Below are positions 47,237-57,333 of a DNA stretch of 64,000 bases, piece by piece; positions within the stretch are counted from its first letter, which is position 1, and the number at the start of each line of letters is the position of its first letter. Below the pieces are notes generated by a model that saw only the letters and a program-made list of their open reading frames with translations, did not search any database and was not told the DNA's origin. Location: NCBI GenBank assembly GCA_932521025.1, contig OW051470.1, positions 3,272,501-3,336,500 of the forward strand, written 5' to 3'. The position numbers and the translations under genes were made by a program. Origin of the DNA: Oscheius onirici (taxonomy: Eukaryota; Nematoda; Chromadorea; Rhabditida; Rhabditidae).

Positions 47237-49892
47237 ATGGAGGAAGAGGAAAAGGTCAAAGTAGTAGTCAGGACCCGACCAATATCCGAACAGGAAATCG
47301 GACAGGGTCATTCCAATTTGGTCACGACCAGTTCCGAGGAGAATTCTATCGGAATCACCAATCCATTAGCCAAACAGGTGAGTCAAAGAGCTCGAAAAAA
47401 TGAACGGAATCCTTAAAATATTTGCTCAACAAAGACATTTGTTTCATCTAAGTTTCCCAAGTAAGACTCTTCAAAACAACTTCTTTCACAGAAGCAGTCA
47501 ACGTAATGTTTAACACGAGATAAATTACATTTACTCGAAAGACTTCACTGGTATTCTCCCAAAACATTCGGATTAGCAATCTAGTGTATTACACTAATTC
47601 CGGTTACCAATCTCATGTCTCTCCCAAAGACTTTCCATCGCAATGGGCTGGTAATATCCCTAGATTGTGAATATAGAGATAAATGCAAAGCAAATTATCA
47701 GAGTTTTGAGGGAAAAAAGATTCAGGAACCACAACGGACCTTCTTCTTTGATGCCGTTTTTGAACCGGATTGTGATCAGATGCGAATCTACAATGTTGCA
47801 GCCAGACCGATTGTGGAAAATGTTCTCAAAGGATACAACGGAACCATTTTTGCCTATGGTCAGACAGGAACGGGAAAGACATTCACTATGACCGGAGATC
47901 TGGAAAAGCCCGAGTTGAGAGGAATCATACCCAACTCTTTTGCTCACATCTTTGATCACATCTCCAAAAGTAAAGAGAACACGACGTAAGAAAAGAGAAG
48001 AACGTGCTTAACGCAAACTATAGGTTCCTTGTTCGAGTGTCTTACTTGGAAATCTACAACGAAGAAATTCGAGACTTACTGGACAAGGACGGGGGCACTG
48101 TCAATTTGGAAATCAAAGAGAGGGCGGATGTCGGAGTCTACGTCAAGAATCTTTCCTCCATCACCGTCAGTAATGCCGATCATATGCAGAAGATTATGGA
48201 ATTCGGGAACAAGAACAGTAGGAAAATTCGAAAGAAAAAAAGACGGAATATTTAGGAAAGGTCGGAGCGACCATGATGAATGTGGAAAGTAGTAGATCTC
48301 ACGCCATGTTCACAGTAACGATTGGTCAGTTTTCGGTCATTAGAAAAGAGAAAGATTTTTCAGAATGTGCCACAAATGGCCATGTGACTCAGGGAAAACT
48401 GCAACTTGTGGATTTGGCTGGGAGTGAAAGACAGAGTAAGACGGGAGCAGCTGGTGATCGACTCAAAGAGGCAGCCAAGATCAATCTGTCTCTCTCGACG
48501 CTAGGAAATGTGATCAGTGCTTTGGTCGACAACAAGTCGACTCATGTTCCCTACCGTAACTCAAAGTTGACCAGACTGCTTCAGGATTCTCTTGGAGGAA
48601 ACTCGAAGACGGTCATGGTAGGTAAAGAGGGAAAACTAAAAAGTTGAGCATAGATAGCAAATGTTGGACCGGCTTCTTACAACTACGACGAAACTCTATC
48701 GACTCTTCGATACGCCAACAGAGCCAAGAACATCAAGAATGTGGCCAGAATCAATGAGGTATGAACAGAATATCTAAAGATGACTATTTCTTTAATAGGA
48801 TCCAAAGGATGCCCAGTTGAGAAAACTGCAACTGGAAGTGGAAATGTTGAAGAAACAACTGGCCGAAGAAGAACACGAGATGAACGGAGAGAACGAGGAG
48901 GACTGGGAAGTGAGAATGAAAGAAATGGAACGTGATTTGGAAAGACAGAAAGAAGCTCTGGCTAACAGAGATGTATCCAATGATGATCCGGAAACAAGAC
49001 GGCTCGTTCAGGAGATGATGCAGAGGTTCGTTTGAATTGAATCCTTTTGGATCACACGAAACGAAGATCCAGTTTACAAAAATATTATAGAGAGGCTGAA
49101 CTGAAGAGGGTTAGGTCGGAACACGAGTCTCTTCGCTCCAAACTGAGTCAGATGGAAAGCAAGCTGATCGTTGGAGGAGAGAACATGTTAGAGAAGGCCG
49201 AAATGCAGGCCAGACTGCTGGACGAGAGTAATCAGTAAGACTGTGAAAGTCACTACTAAAGTATCGAGTTCAGAGAGCTGGAAAATTCGCGACATCAAGA
49301 GTCACAACTTCGAGATCGCCTGAAGGAGCATGTGGCAGCTAGGGAAGACATTGAAGAGCGGTAGGAACTAAAGAGTCAGGGAGTTAATCAACCAGTTCAG
49401 TTATTCTTCTCTTCAAGAGGAAGCTGCAGTGAAGACGAAAAAGTTGAGACGTGTTTGGAATGAGTTGAACGAAGCAAAGGCAGAATTGGGTGATCTGGAA
49501 GGAGAACATCAGAGAGAAGTCGAAGGACTTCTCGATTCGATCCGTGAACTGAAAAAGGAACTGCTTTTGAACATGATGATTATCGATGAGTACATTCCCC
49601 CGGAATACGTCGAATTAATAGAGAAGGTAGTCGGTAGTCTAGTCTTTTGGATATCTTTCAGTACGTCTCCTGGAACGAGGAAATAGGAGATTGGCAACTA
49701 AAAGCAGTTGCCTACACGGGGAACAACATGAGAGAGGCCGTTCTTCCTTCAACAGATCCCGTACAGCTGGATTCAAATCAAGCTATTCCTCTTTACTACT
49801 CGTACAGAACGGATGTTGGTGCCAATACGACTGAACCACGACCACCGACCAGAACCGGCAAACGGTTTGAATCCAGTAGATTAAAGAATTAA
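47237..49892 (+). CDS. klp-11: kinesin-2 motor subunit, KIF3B/KLP-11 type
   Basis: About eleven exons encode roughly 700-730 aa. The motor domain has VKVVVRTRP at the N-terminus, the P-loop [17 protein letters not shown] (switch I), [15 protein letters not shown] (switch II) and [21 protein letters not shown]. The neck reads [26 protein letters not shown] coiled coil follows with [22 protein letters not shown] and [18 protein letters not shown]. The tail [22 protein letters not shown] matches KIF3B rather than KIF3A. Kinesin-2 (KLP-11, KLP-20 and KAP-1) drives anterograde intraflagellar transport in sensory cilia. Exon 1 (47237 to 47379) and exon 2 are separated by a roughly 300-nt intron. 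The region is otherwise compact. Confidence 0.95.
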
Positions 49893-50360
49893 CAACTTTA
49901 GAGAACGGAATGTGGCCAAGCTACAGGCTTTACTCAAATAGATCTCTGGACATAGAACAATTCAAGAATCTCAATCATCTAGTATGATACTGTGATCTCA
50001 GTCTTTCCTTCCATTATGTACCATGTTTTTGTGCAATGAATCTCACTGAATCTCAAATGGCAAGAAAGGTATTTTGACAAAAACACATAGAATAGGCAGA
50101 AAGAGAGGCTGCTAGTAGTGGTACGGGTGAACAAGGGTAGGACAAGCGAGAGCGCTGAACATCAACGGTATAGCTTACAGGGCTTTGACGCCTGCAGCCG
50201 AAGAAAATGAAGAATGATCACTTTGAAGAGAAAATGCCCAGTATCTTCTTCAATACCCTCATAATTACAGAATCGAGACAAAGATCGGAGCTCTGAAAGA
50301 TTGAAAGAAGCGAAGATATCAGAACGCCTTCTAGTGAACTAAAGAAACAACAATTTGAGC

Positions 50361-50600
50361 GAGCAAAGGCAGAGAGCACGATCAGTTTTCCCAAACGGAA
50401 CCGAAGGACACTAAGAACCAAACACCGCTGTGGGTTCAAGTGTCTTCAGAACCTAGAAAAACTGAGCAACGACACCATCGGGACGATTGGTGCCGGTTGT
50501 AGCGGATTCACAAATCAGCGGTCATTTTTGCAGGCTCTCTACCCATAGCAAAAGGACGCAAAATGTATGTGGCGCAAGTATTCGCACTGTCAGATTGTCA
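50361..50600 (+). repeat. diverged 240-bp unit, copy 1
   Basis: Shares ordered blocks with 50931-51178: GCAAAGGCAGAGAGCAC, ACACCGCTGTGGGTTCAAG, AAAACTGAGCA, GCGGATTCAC, GTCATTTTTGC, AAACGCAAA-like and GCACTGTC. No shared open frame. The conserved blocks are separated by variable spacers. Confidence 0.7.
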
Positions 50601-50930
50601 GTGTCTCGACCTGATGTCTGCTGTCTAAGGAACATCACCTGATAAATGTAAGAGGAGCAGCAGTAGAGACATCGGAGAGACCGCCAATGGTAAGAGACTA
50701 GGAGAAGACGCTCATCTGACGGACGCAGCAGACATCGGAGCTGTAGAGGCTTGGTGGAAGAAGCCAGGAAGACGAATACATGACAGCCATCCGACAGTAG
50801 AAGGAGACCCGAGACTGCAGTTTATTGCTTCTGACCACAAGTTCTGTAAGCTCACAAAAACTCAAAGTAAGGAAACATTTCAAAAGTTTCATTGATTAGC
50901 TTTGATTTATGTCCGAATGGCAGAATTTTT

Positions 50931-51178
50931 AGCGCAAAGGCAGAGAGCACTATCAGTCTTCTTTTGCAGATTCAAGGGTCTCCAAGAACTATACCGAACA
51001 CCGCTGTGGGTTCAAGGAGGTGCCCTACGGAACCAGGAAAACTGAGCATGACATACCATCTTTCGATAGCTGCTAGCTAGTGGCGGATTCACTAGCCAGC
51101 TGTCATTTTTGCCGACTCTTTACCAGAAACAAAAGAACGCAAACTGTCTGTGCGCAACTGTTTGCACTGTCTGACTCT
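50931..51178 (+). repeat. diverged 240-bp unit, copy 2
   Basis: Same block order and orientation as 50361-50600, offset about 570 bp. The exact block ACACCGCTGTGGGTTCAAG is shared. Block-wise conservation could mean an untranslated RNA or a regulatory module; neither is shown. Confidence 0.7.
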
Positions 51179-51728
51179 TACTTTTTTCGCTTACAAATAG
51201 AAAAAAAAGGAAGAAAATGACCTGAGAGAAGCGGAGGAGACAACAGCGCTGGAGCCAAGTGAAGTGACTCCAGCGAGTTCCTCTCTACTGATAAGTTGAC
51301 AAGTCTTAACTTGTCAAATTAGTTTTTGAAAGCGCGGGTGTTGATACTGTAGTTCAAGTGTTCGTTGCTGGGAAAATTTGGCATTCGAATTCTTCATGTC
51401 GTGTTGGTTGCTTTCCCTAGTAGCAGCTTTATTTATTTTCACTTTTGCATAATATTTTTTTACAAATATTTAGCAAACTTACCTTGTCCGATCCAAAATG
51501 GGATAAAATAATAGGTGAAGATCCGCCCTCCAGAGGTTTTGAACTAGCGTTACATTTTTGATTATTTTATATTGTATAACCGCCACCTTTCTTTAATTTG
51601 TTTGACCACCATTTATGTGTGTTTAGGATTACCTCGACTGTTTCATTAACTGATACACATCTAGCTCAAGCTAAGTAATAAACTAGGCTAATCAAGTTCA
51701 TCGTAACGAGTAGTTGATAGGAAGCACT

Positions 51729-53017
51729 ATGGCCGAGCAGCAGCATCAATATGTAAGCATAGGACTTTTTGTGAAACGTTTCGAAATGATTGGAATTCAT
51801 TCGCATTTACGATTTCTTCAGAGCCAAGACGCCCAGCAAGAACCCAAGCCCGATGTGGATGCCGGAGCTCAAGAGCTGGAACCGGAGGTATCATTTCTCT
51901 TTACTTCTTATGTTATAAATTCGTCTTCAGCAATTCCGTAAAATCTTTGTCGGTGGTATTCCTGCATCTGCTACCGACGACATGGTTCGCGATTTCTATG
52001 CTGCCTTCGGAACGATCACTGACCTGATTGTCATGCACGATCCAGCCACCGGTCGATCTAGAGGTTTTGGCTTTATCACCTACGGCTCGAAACAAATGGT
52101 AAACTTCTTGCGTTTTCGTCATACGGTATATATAGGTTGATGCCGCCATGGCTGCTCGTCCTCATGTTATTGATGGAAAAACTGTTGATCCGAAGCGTGC
52201 TGTACCACGAGATGAGAAGAATCGTAGCGAAACGAACATCTCTACTGCCAGACTTTACGTCAGTGGAGTTCGCGAAGATCACACGGAGCAGATTCTCGCC
52301 GACTACTTCGGCCAGTTTGGAAATGTTCTCAAGGTTTATAACTATACAATATGAAAAAACACAATTTTAGTCTGACATCATTCTTGACAAACTGACCAAC
52401 AAGCCAAGAGGATTTGCTTTTGTTACATTTGACGACTACGATGCTGTTGACAAGTGCGTTCTTATCAGAAGTCACAACATTGGCAATCATCGTTGCGATG
52501 TTAGGAAAGGTCTTGAAAAGAATGAAATGGCCAAGGTAATGGTGATTTGAACCGTTAACTCCTTGCATCTAGGCCCAGATGCTCCGTGATAAATATGGTC
52601 GCCAGGATCGTTTCCGTGAGATGGCCCCTAGAAGAGGTTACAACGGGCCTGAAAGGAAATGGGGAACCACTTCCCGTGGTCGTGCTGGATACATGGGTTT
52701 CAACGGCAGCTCTAGTAATTACAATCAAGGTCGGTGTTTTACTCGGATAGCTTGAGCGTGTTTTTACAGGCTATGAAAATGTTCCAGTCCAAAGTTATGG
52801 TGCTACTTACGCTGGTGGTTACAACTACGGAGATCGACCTTCTCAGAATTGGCAAGGACAACCGCCGATGAACAATTGGAATCAGCCAACTACTCCCGGT
52901 TCTTGGGGACCCGGTGCTCAAACACAATGGGATTCGACTCCTGTAAGCGGAGGCTGGGGCCAGTCTGGTGCTCAGCAGTGGTCTAATGCCCACAATCAGG
53001 GTGGCGGACGATACTAA
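51729..53017 (+). CDS. hrpa-1: hnRNP A/B-type RNA-binding protein
   Basis: About six exons. After a short acidic start (MAEQQHQY, then PDVDAGAQELEPE) come two RRM domains. RRM1 has KIFVGGIPASATDD and GRSRGFGFITY; RRM2 has ARLYVSGVREDHTE and KPRGFAFVTF. The linker HVIDGKTVDPKRAVPRDEKN is highly characteristic of hnRNP A1-type proteins. The C-terminus is rich in Gly, Tyr, Trp, Asn and Gln (GGYNYGDRPSQNW, GGWGQSGAQQWSNAHNQGG), with RGG-like spots. It is a nuclear RNA-binding protein involved in splicing, mRNA packaging and telomere-linked binding. The match to C. elegans HRPA-1 is extensive over both RRMs and the last about 20 residues. The first exon is only 24 nt. Confidence 0.96.
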
Positions 53018-53691
53018 GGCTTAGTGAACGAATTGAAAAAAAAACTTTAGTTCCCACGCTTTACTCCTTGTTGTTTTGTTTGAAAGATATTGTCCTTCCT
53101 CCAAATTATAAACATACCTTTTACAGTTCTTATAAACGCGTGGTCTACTATGATTCACGCAAGGTCCTGCCCAGGCTTGTTGATTTCGGGGGCCGTACCG
53201 CGTCGCGGTTTTCAGCGCTTTGATTTGGGTCGCTCCGCAGAATTCATCGCTTCGATTTGGGCCGCGCTGCAGAATTCAGCGCTTTGCTTAGGCCGCGCCG
53301 AAGAAGATTTGGGCGGTATTTTCAAAACAAAGCAGTTTTTTTGCATTTTAAGTGCTTTATACTTATTTTTCGACAAAAAACTGCTTTGTTTTGAAAATTC
53401 CGCCCAAATCAAAGCGCTGAAAACCGCGGCCCAAAATCAACAAGCCTGATAAGGGCCTCCCTCGATGTTTCACCTTGCTAATCCTCTTATCAGTTCAAAA
53501 ACATTGAAAAACTGGTTGAACTTTAGCTGGCACCTACGTTCGTTCAAACTGGCCTAAAATTGCGATTTTCTTCGTTTTCCTTCTATTTTCCGCGTTTCTA
53601 ACCACGTTTATTGAATTCAGCGTGGTACAACCGAAAAACTAATTCATCAAATGCAGACGATGAGATCGCTTGAATTTCAACTGGTTGCAGT
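53018..53691. other. convergent intergenic region with foldback element
   Basis: Between the 3' ends of hrpa-1 and the GRXCR-like gene. Contains the element at 53172-53448 and no gene. Confidence 0.5.
53172..53448. mobile_element. foldback MITE related to the 1508-1909 element
   Basis: Ends CAGGCTTGTTGATTT and AAATCAACAAGCCTG share CAGGCTTGTTGA with the element at 1508-1909. Inner arms GATTTGGGCGG...CAAAACAAAGCAGTTTTTT and their complement form a 37-bp stem around a 30-nt loop. The left arm holds three 32-bp tandem units starting at 53213, 53245 and 53277. The bases flanking the ends do not match, so no target duplication remains. Confidence 0.75.
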
Positions 53692-54575
53692 CTATAAGTC
53701 GAGTCTTGGTCTCGGAGCACATTGCAGGCAAGGAGCGATTCCATTCTCGTTGCATGTGGCACATTTCAACCGGACGCTGAACGTTTGACCAGCCTTCTTG
53801 CCGCCTCGACACTTGGAACAGATAACCATACCACTTCCTTGACAACGGTGGCAATCACGGCGACCTTTGAAGTCTCGAAGGAGTTCTCCCAGCTCCCTCT
53901 TCTCGTTTTGTTGGATCAGCGTATCGTGGTTCTGAACTCGTGAATGTTTCGCATAGTAAGAGTCGGGTTCATCAGATGCTTCCACGGCTTTGATAACGTA
54001 AAATGGCGCATTGATAGAGGTTGTAAAAGCGAGTGCAGAGGGACACCGCCTATGAAACTCACTCCGAAATATCTAGAGTTTACGTAAACGGCCGGAAGAC
54101 TGTCGAAGATGAGTTCCCGATCAATCTTTTCGAGTTGCATTCGATCCAGAAGATCGTCCACATATGTCGAGTCCAAGTTCAGGTCTCGGACTTCAATCTG
54201 GAAGCGATTCATACAATCTTTCGAGAGTGAGCTAAACCTGGATGTTGAGAGCATGAAGAAGATCCACAGAATCTCTACACCGTTCCCAGACTCTTCGGTG
54301 AATGCCGCAGGAAGTGATGTAGACAACCACCTTATGCTGATCATGGGCCTCATAGTCTCTCTAAGCGGAGCTTCAAAGGATAACTGGAATCAAATTACCT
54401 TCCACTGTTCTTTGTTTCTCATTCGTCGAATCGTGTTGAAAACGTGCAACTTTCTGCCGCGCACGCTTCCGTCCCGTGTTAAGAGGCTTTCCTCTTGTTC
54501 GAGTGACCTTTCCAGTTCTAACCTCATCCGATGCAAGTCGAGCAACATGGCTCGGATGTCCAGCGACTGATGCAT
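53692..54575 (-). CDS. GRXCR-like protein: glutaredoxin-like fold plus C-terminal four-CxxC zinc region
   Basis: Four exons (54399-54575, 54238-54336, 54063-54197, 53692-53931) encode 216 aa. The ATG follows CTTTTCCAG (trans-splice type). Residues 1-58 are a charged helix. A glutaredoxin-like domain follows: HKVVVYITSCGIHRRVWERC, IEVRDLNLDS, LPAVYVNSRYFG. The C-terminus has CHRCQGSGMVICSKCRGG and LKCATCNENGIAPCLQC, the signature of vertebrate GRXCR1/2 and plant GRX-Cys-rich proteins. GRXCR1 acts in actin-rich stereocilia of hair cells. The glutaredoxin CxxC site is absent here (TSCGIH holds one cysteine), so redox activity is doubtful. Exon 4 was joined at GAGTTCAG, which keeps phase and the alignment to GRXCR. 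Confidence 0.82.
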
Positions 54576-54759
54576 TTGCTCCCTGGAAAAGGCGAATTGA
54601 AGAAAACTGGTCAGACTGAGATGAGAATGAGAAAACTGGCCTTTGTTCGACTAGACTGTTTATAGCTAACTAACTTGACTCGGTATTTTAAAAACACAGT
54701 ACTGGAGGATATGGAAAAAAATAGTTATGAACAGTTTAACGCAGACGGAGTGAGGCTAC

Positions 54760-55129
54760 ATGTTAGAGATTAACATCCGAGACAGCTCACAAACTTTGTC
54801 TGACTTTGAAAAGAGATTGCATGAACATTTGGGTTCCCTAACTCGTCAACGGAGGCAGGAACTGGAATGAAAAATAAAACATAAGGAAATGCGTTTTCAA
54901 AAAAAATATGAAAGAATAAGCTGGTTTACAAGGCCAAAAGTTGGGAAAGCTTTCTTTCGACGACGTCTTAGAGGTCTCTGACGACAGCAAAGTGTTCTTT
55001 GGCACCAAGCAGGACGGAACTGACAAAAAGCTTGTGAGTTTCTCTGAAGAGAGGAAGATGATATCAGTTTGTAAACAGACGGAGCCCATTGTGAAAGAAT
55101 CGGTCCAGCTGACCAAAACTGTCATCTGA
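54760..55129 (+). CDS. small acidic protein, tentative (89 aa)
   Basis: Two exons (54760-54832 and 54933-55129) join in phase. The product starts MLEINIRDSSQTLSDF, continues EHLGQKLGKLSFDDVLEVSDDS and ends VKESVQLTKTVI. Both parts have coding-like composition and no known domain. The intron starts GTTCCC (weak donor) and ends TTTACAAG. An alternative donor GTAAAC inside exon 2, with a GTCGCAG acceptor, would give a different basic C-terminus ending NDTVRKE. Downstream frames up to 55385 also look partly coding, so the 3' structure is uncertain. Confidence 0.4.
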
Positions 55130-55411
55130 GTCGCAGCTGCGGACCGGCTGTCAAACACCGGACAAACAAAGCAAGGGAGGAGGTCTAATGACACTGTCCG
55201 AAAAGAATGACGGAAGCGGAAATGAGCTGAAAGATAAGAGAGGAATCTTCGAGTACTGGTCTGGTTCAATTGCGGGACAAGAGGAAGAATGTTATCGGAC
55301 TAGCCCACTTCTACAGCCTGGCAGAAATGGAAGGAGATGATAAGACGCATTTGTTGAGCTTGGACTGCAACCCCCCTACTCCAAGATAAAAATAAGAGTT
55401 TCAAAGAATGA

Positions 55412-55419
55412 TGTTTATT
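55412..55419 (-). terminator. poly(A) signal of transmembrane phosphatase gene
   Basis: GAATAAAC on the minus strand, about 16 nt after the TAG stop. Confidence 0.6.
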
Positions 55420-55434
55420 CAATATTGTGTTGGT

Positions 55435-57333
55435 CTATTTCTTGAGGACTTGGTCACGATGACGGACGTCGGCGATCCTCTTCTGTCTGAACTCTTCGCT
55501 GACCTTGATCATCTTGATCGTCAGCTCGCCCGTCTCGTTGCAGTCCATGCAGGCTCCTCTGTTGACCGTATTGTCGTCGACTCCCTTGTATCCTGGAGCG
55601 GAAAAGAGAGTAAGGAGACGTCCTTCAGCAAAGTCGGCGTATCCGTGGAGGGGAGCCTGATGTCCTCTGACGATCATGTCCACGTCCAGTCGTTCGCAGG
55701 CTTCTTCTACAGCTTTCTCGCTGTACAGCTGTCCGATTCCGGCCTTCGGTTCTCTGTCAAAGTTGGGACAGAATCTGGGACAGCTTACCTCCTTCGTGAG
55801 GTTTGGATCACTCCAAACGAGGTCACAAGCCAATGAGCCGACGGTAAAGTCGTCGATAGGACGTCGAATGTCCTCAATATTCTTCAGAGATCCCAGCTTC
55901 GGACTGATGCCGCCGTGCATGCCGAGAATCCGACGGCCGATGAGAGCAGCCAGGGGGAGATAGGTGAAGACCCGCTTGAAGTGCATATAGATGTTCTCCT
56001 CGCCAGAAGTTGTGTCCTTGAACCGATGCTGGACCTCGTCGTAGAAACTGTAAGTCTTGTTCAGAGTCTCCTCCTCATGGTTGCCGCGACAGACGTAGAT
56101 TCCATCGGGGAAAATCTTCTGAAACATATCTCATTGGAAGAGAGTCTGGGGAAGGATTCATCTAATCATTCAAAGCTCTCTCATCTGTTTGTAGCGTGAC
56201 GCTCAAATAGTTAGCGAGAACGACTCGCCCGGTAATCGAACGAATGTCCAACTTCCTACTTTAGACTTTGAGTTAGTAGCTCATAAATAGAAGTACCTTG
56301 AGGCAGCAAATCATGGCCACGACCTCGACTCCATGGCTCCCGCGATCGACAAAGTCTCCGAGGAAGAGACATCTCCTCTTGTTGGGCCATCCGTTGAAGT
56401 TGAGCCATCTGTGAAGATCTGAGTACTGGCCGTGAATGTCACCGTAGACTGTACAGGGGACCTTGATCCTCAGAAGACTCGGCTCGACGGCGAACATCTC
56501 CTTTCCGATCTCCAAGACTCTCTTCAGATGTGACAGCTTGAAATGGAACTGTTGAGGTCCGTTGCTGATCATCTCGGCCAGAATCTGGCCACAGAAACCC
56601 GTGTCATCTTGAGGAACGTCGGTCAGCGGATCGAGCAAATCCTCACAGATCGTGATGCTGTCCGTGGTGCTGTAGACGCGGGTCTTGATGATACGTGGTC
56701 TCTTCTCGAACTCGTCGAATCCAGGAATGGGCTGTGGGTTGAGGAGAGAGTCGATGAGCTCTTGTTTGTCGTCCGTCTCCAACATCGGCTCAATCCGTGT
56801 CGTCATGAAATCTTCCTGTGGAACGTCCTGTTCAGTCGTCAAAACCTGCTGAATGCCCTCCTGCTCATTGACTTGCTCTACAGCTCTGAAATACCGATTT
56901 GATTGGGAAGATGGGTGAACCTACTCGATGGCAGTGTAGGCCTTTTTCTCCGTCTTCTTTCGCTGGCGTAGCACACATAACACGATGAGACCAATGACGA
57001 TTCCGATGACCAAGACGGCTCCCAAGGCGCTGAAGACGATAACTGTCGTGCTGGGACCTTCATCTGGAGAGTAAGAGTTCAGAGACTAGAGTACTTGCCA
57101 TTCAGTTTGTTGCAGTTATCCTCTTTGCAGCAACAGGTCTTCTGTTCTTCTGTGCCACATTTCGCGTTGGGAAATCCACACACGTTGATGCAACCGGCCC
57201 GATTCTCTTGTCGGTAGCAAAACGACTGGGTCGGCTGACAGATGTTTGTTGAACCTCCGATATCATGGCAGGTCAGGGCTCCGGTAGCTGGCAGGGCAGC
57301 CGCGACGAATAGAACAGCTAGCAGAAGGTTCAT
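55435..57333 (-). CDS. receptor-like PP1-type Ser/Thr phosphatase with cysteine-rich ectodomain
   Basis: Four exons (57099-57333, 56925-57063, 56297-56885, 55435-56118) join in phase to 548 aa. Residues 1-19: signal peptide. About 20-77: ten-cysteine domain ending CCCKEDNCN, the hallmark of ET-module/three-finger (Ly-6-like) domains. About 84-110: one hydrophobic helix (TVIVFSALGAVLVIGIVIGL...) with a basic stop-transfer RQRKKTEKK. About 115-205: linker. About 205-530: a PPP catalytic domain with GDIHG, GDFVDRG, RGNHE, HGGISP, VWSDP, RGHQ and LFSAPGYKG, so all metal ligands are present. PP1-like phosphatases are normally soluble. This arrangement predicts an extracellular sensor tied to a cytosolic phosphatase. 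Intron 1 is a 35-nt GC-AG intron (GCAAGT donor). The region after WSDP carries about nine extra residues with two cysteines compared with PP1. Confidence 0.82.
57064..57098 (-). other. 35-nt GC-AG intron between ectodomain and membrane helix
   Basis: Donor ATG|GCAAGT, acceptor CTCTCCAG. The nearby GT (GTACTC) would give an immediate TGA, so only the GC donor keeps the frame. If the intron is retained, translation ends NKLNGKYSSL-stop, leaving an 84-aa secreted ectodomain. Confidence 0.7.

Larger units (their letters stand above)
49893..51728. other. intergenic, klp-11 to hrpa-1
   Basis: 1.8 kb without a protein gene. It contains two diverged direct copies of a 240-bp unit (listed separately) and otherwise AT-rich sequence near 51.4-51.7 kb. 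Confidence 0.5.

Noticed and set aside
50361-50600. tRNA gene suggested by GGGTTCAAG
   Set aside because: No cloverleaf, A-box or T-stem pairing could be found around it.
53213-53308. CRISPR-like short repeats (three 32-bp units)
   Set aside because: Units are directly adjacent without spacers, in a eukaryotic foldback element.
54838-55269. 143-codon minus-strand frame opposite the small gene
   Set aside because: Hydrophobic, no signal peptide or domain; the plus-strand two-exon model has better coding character.
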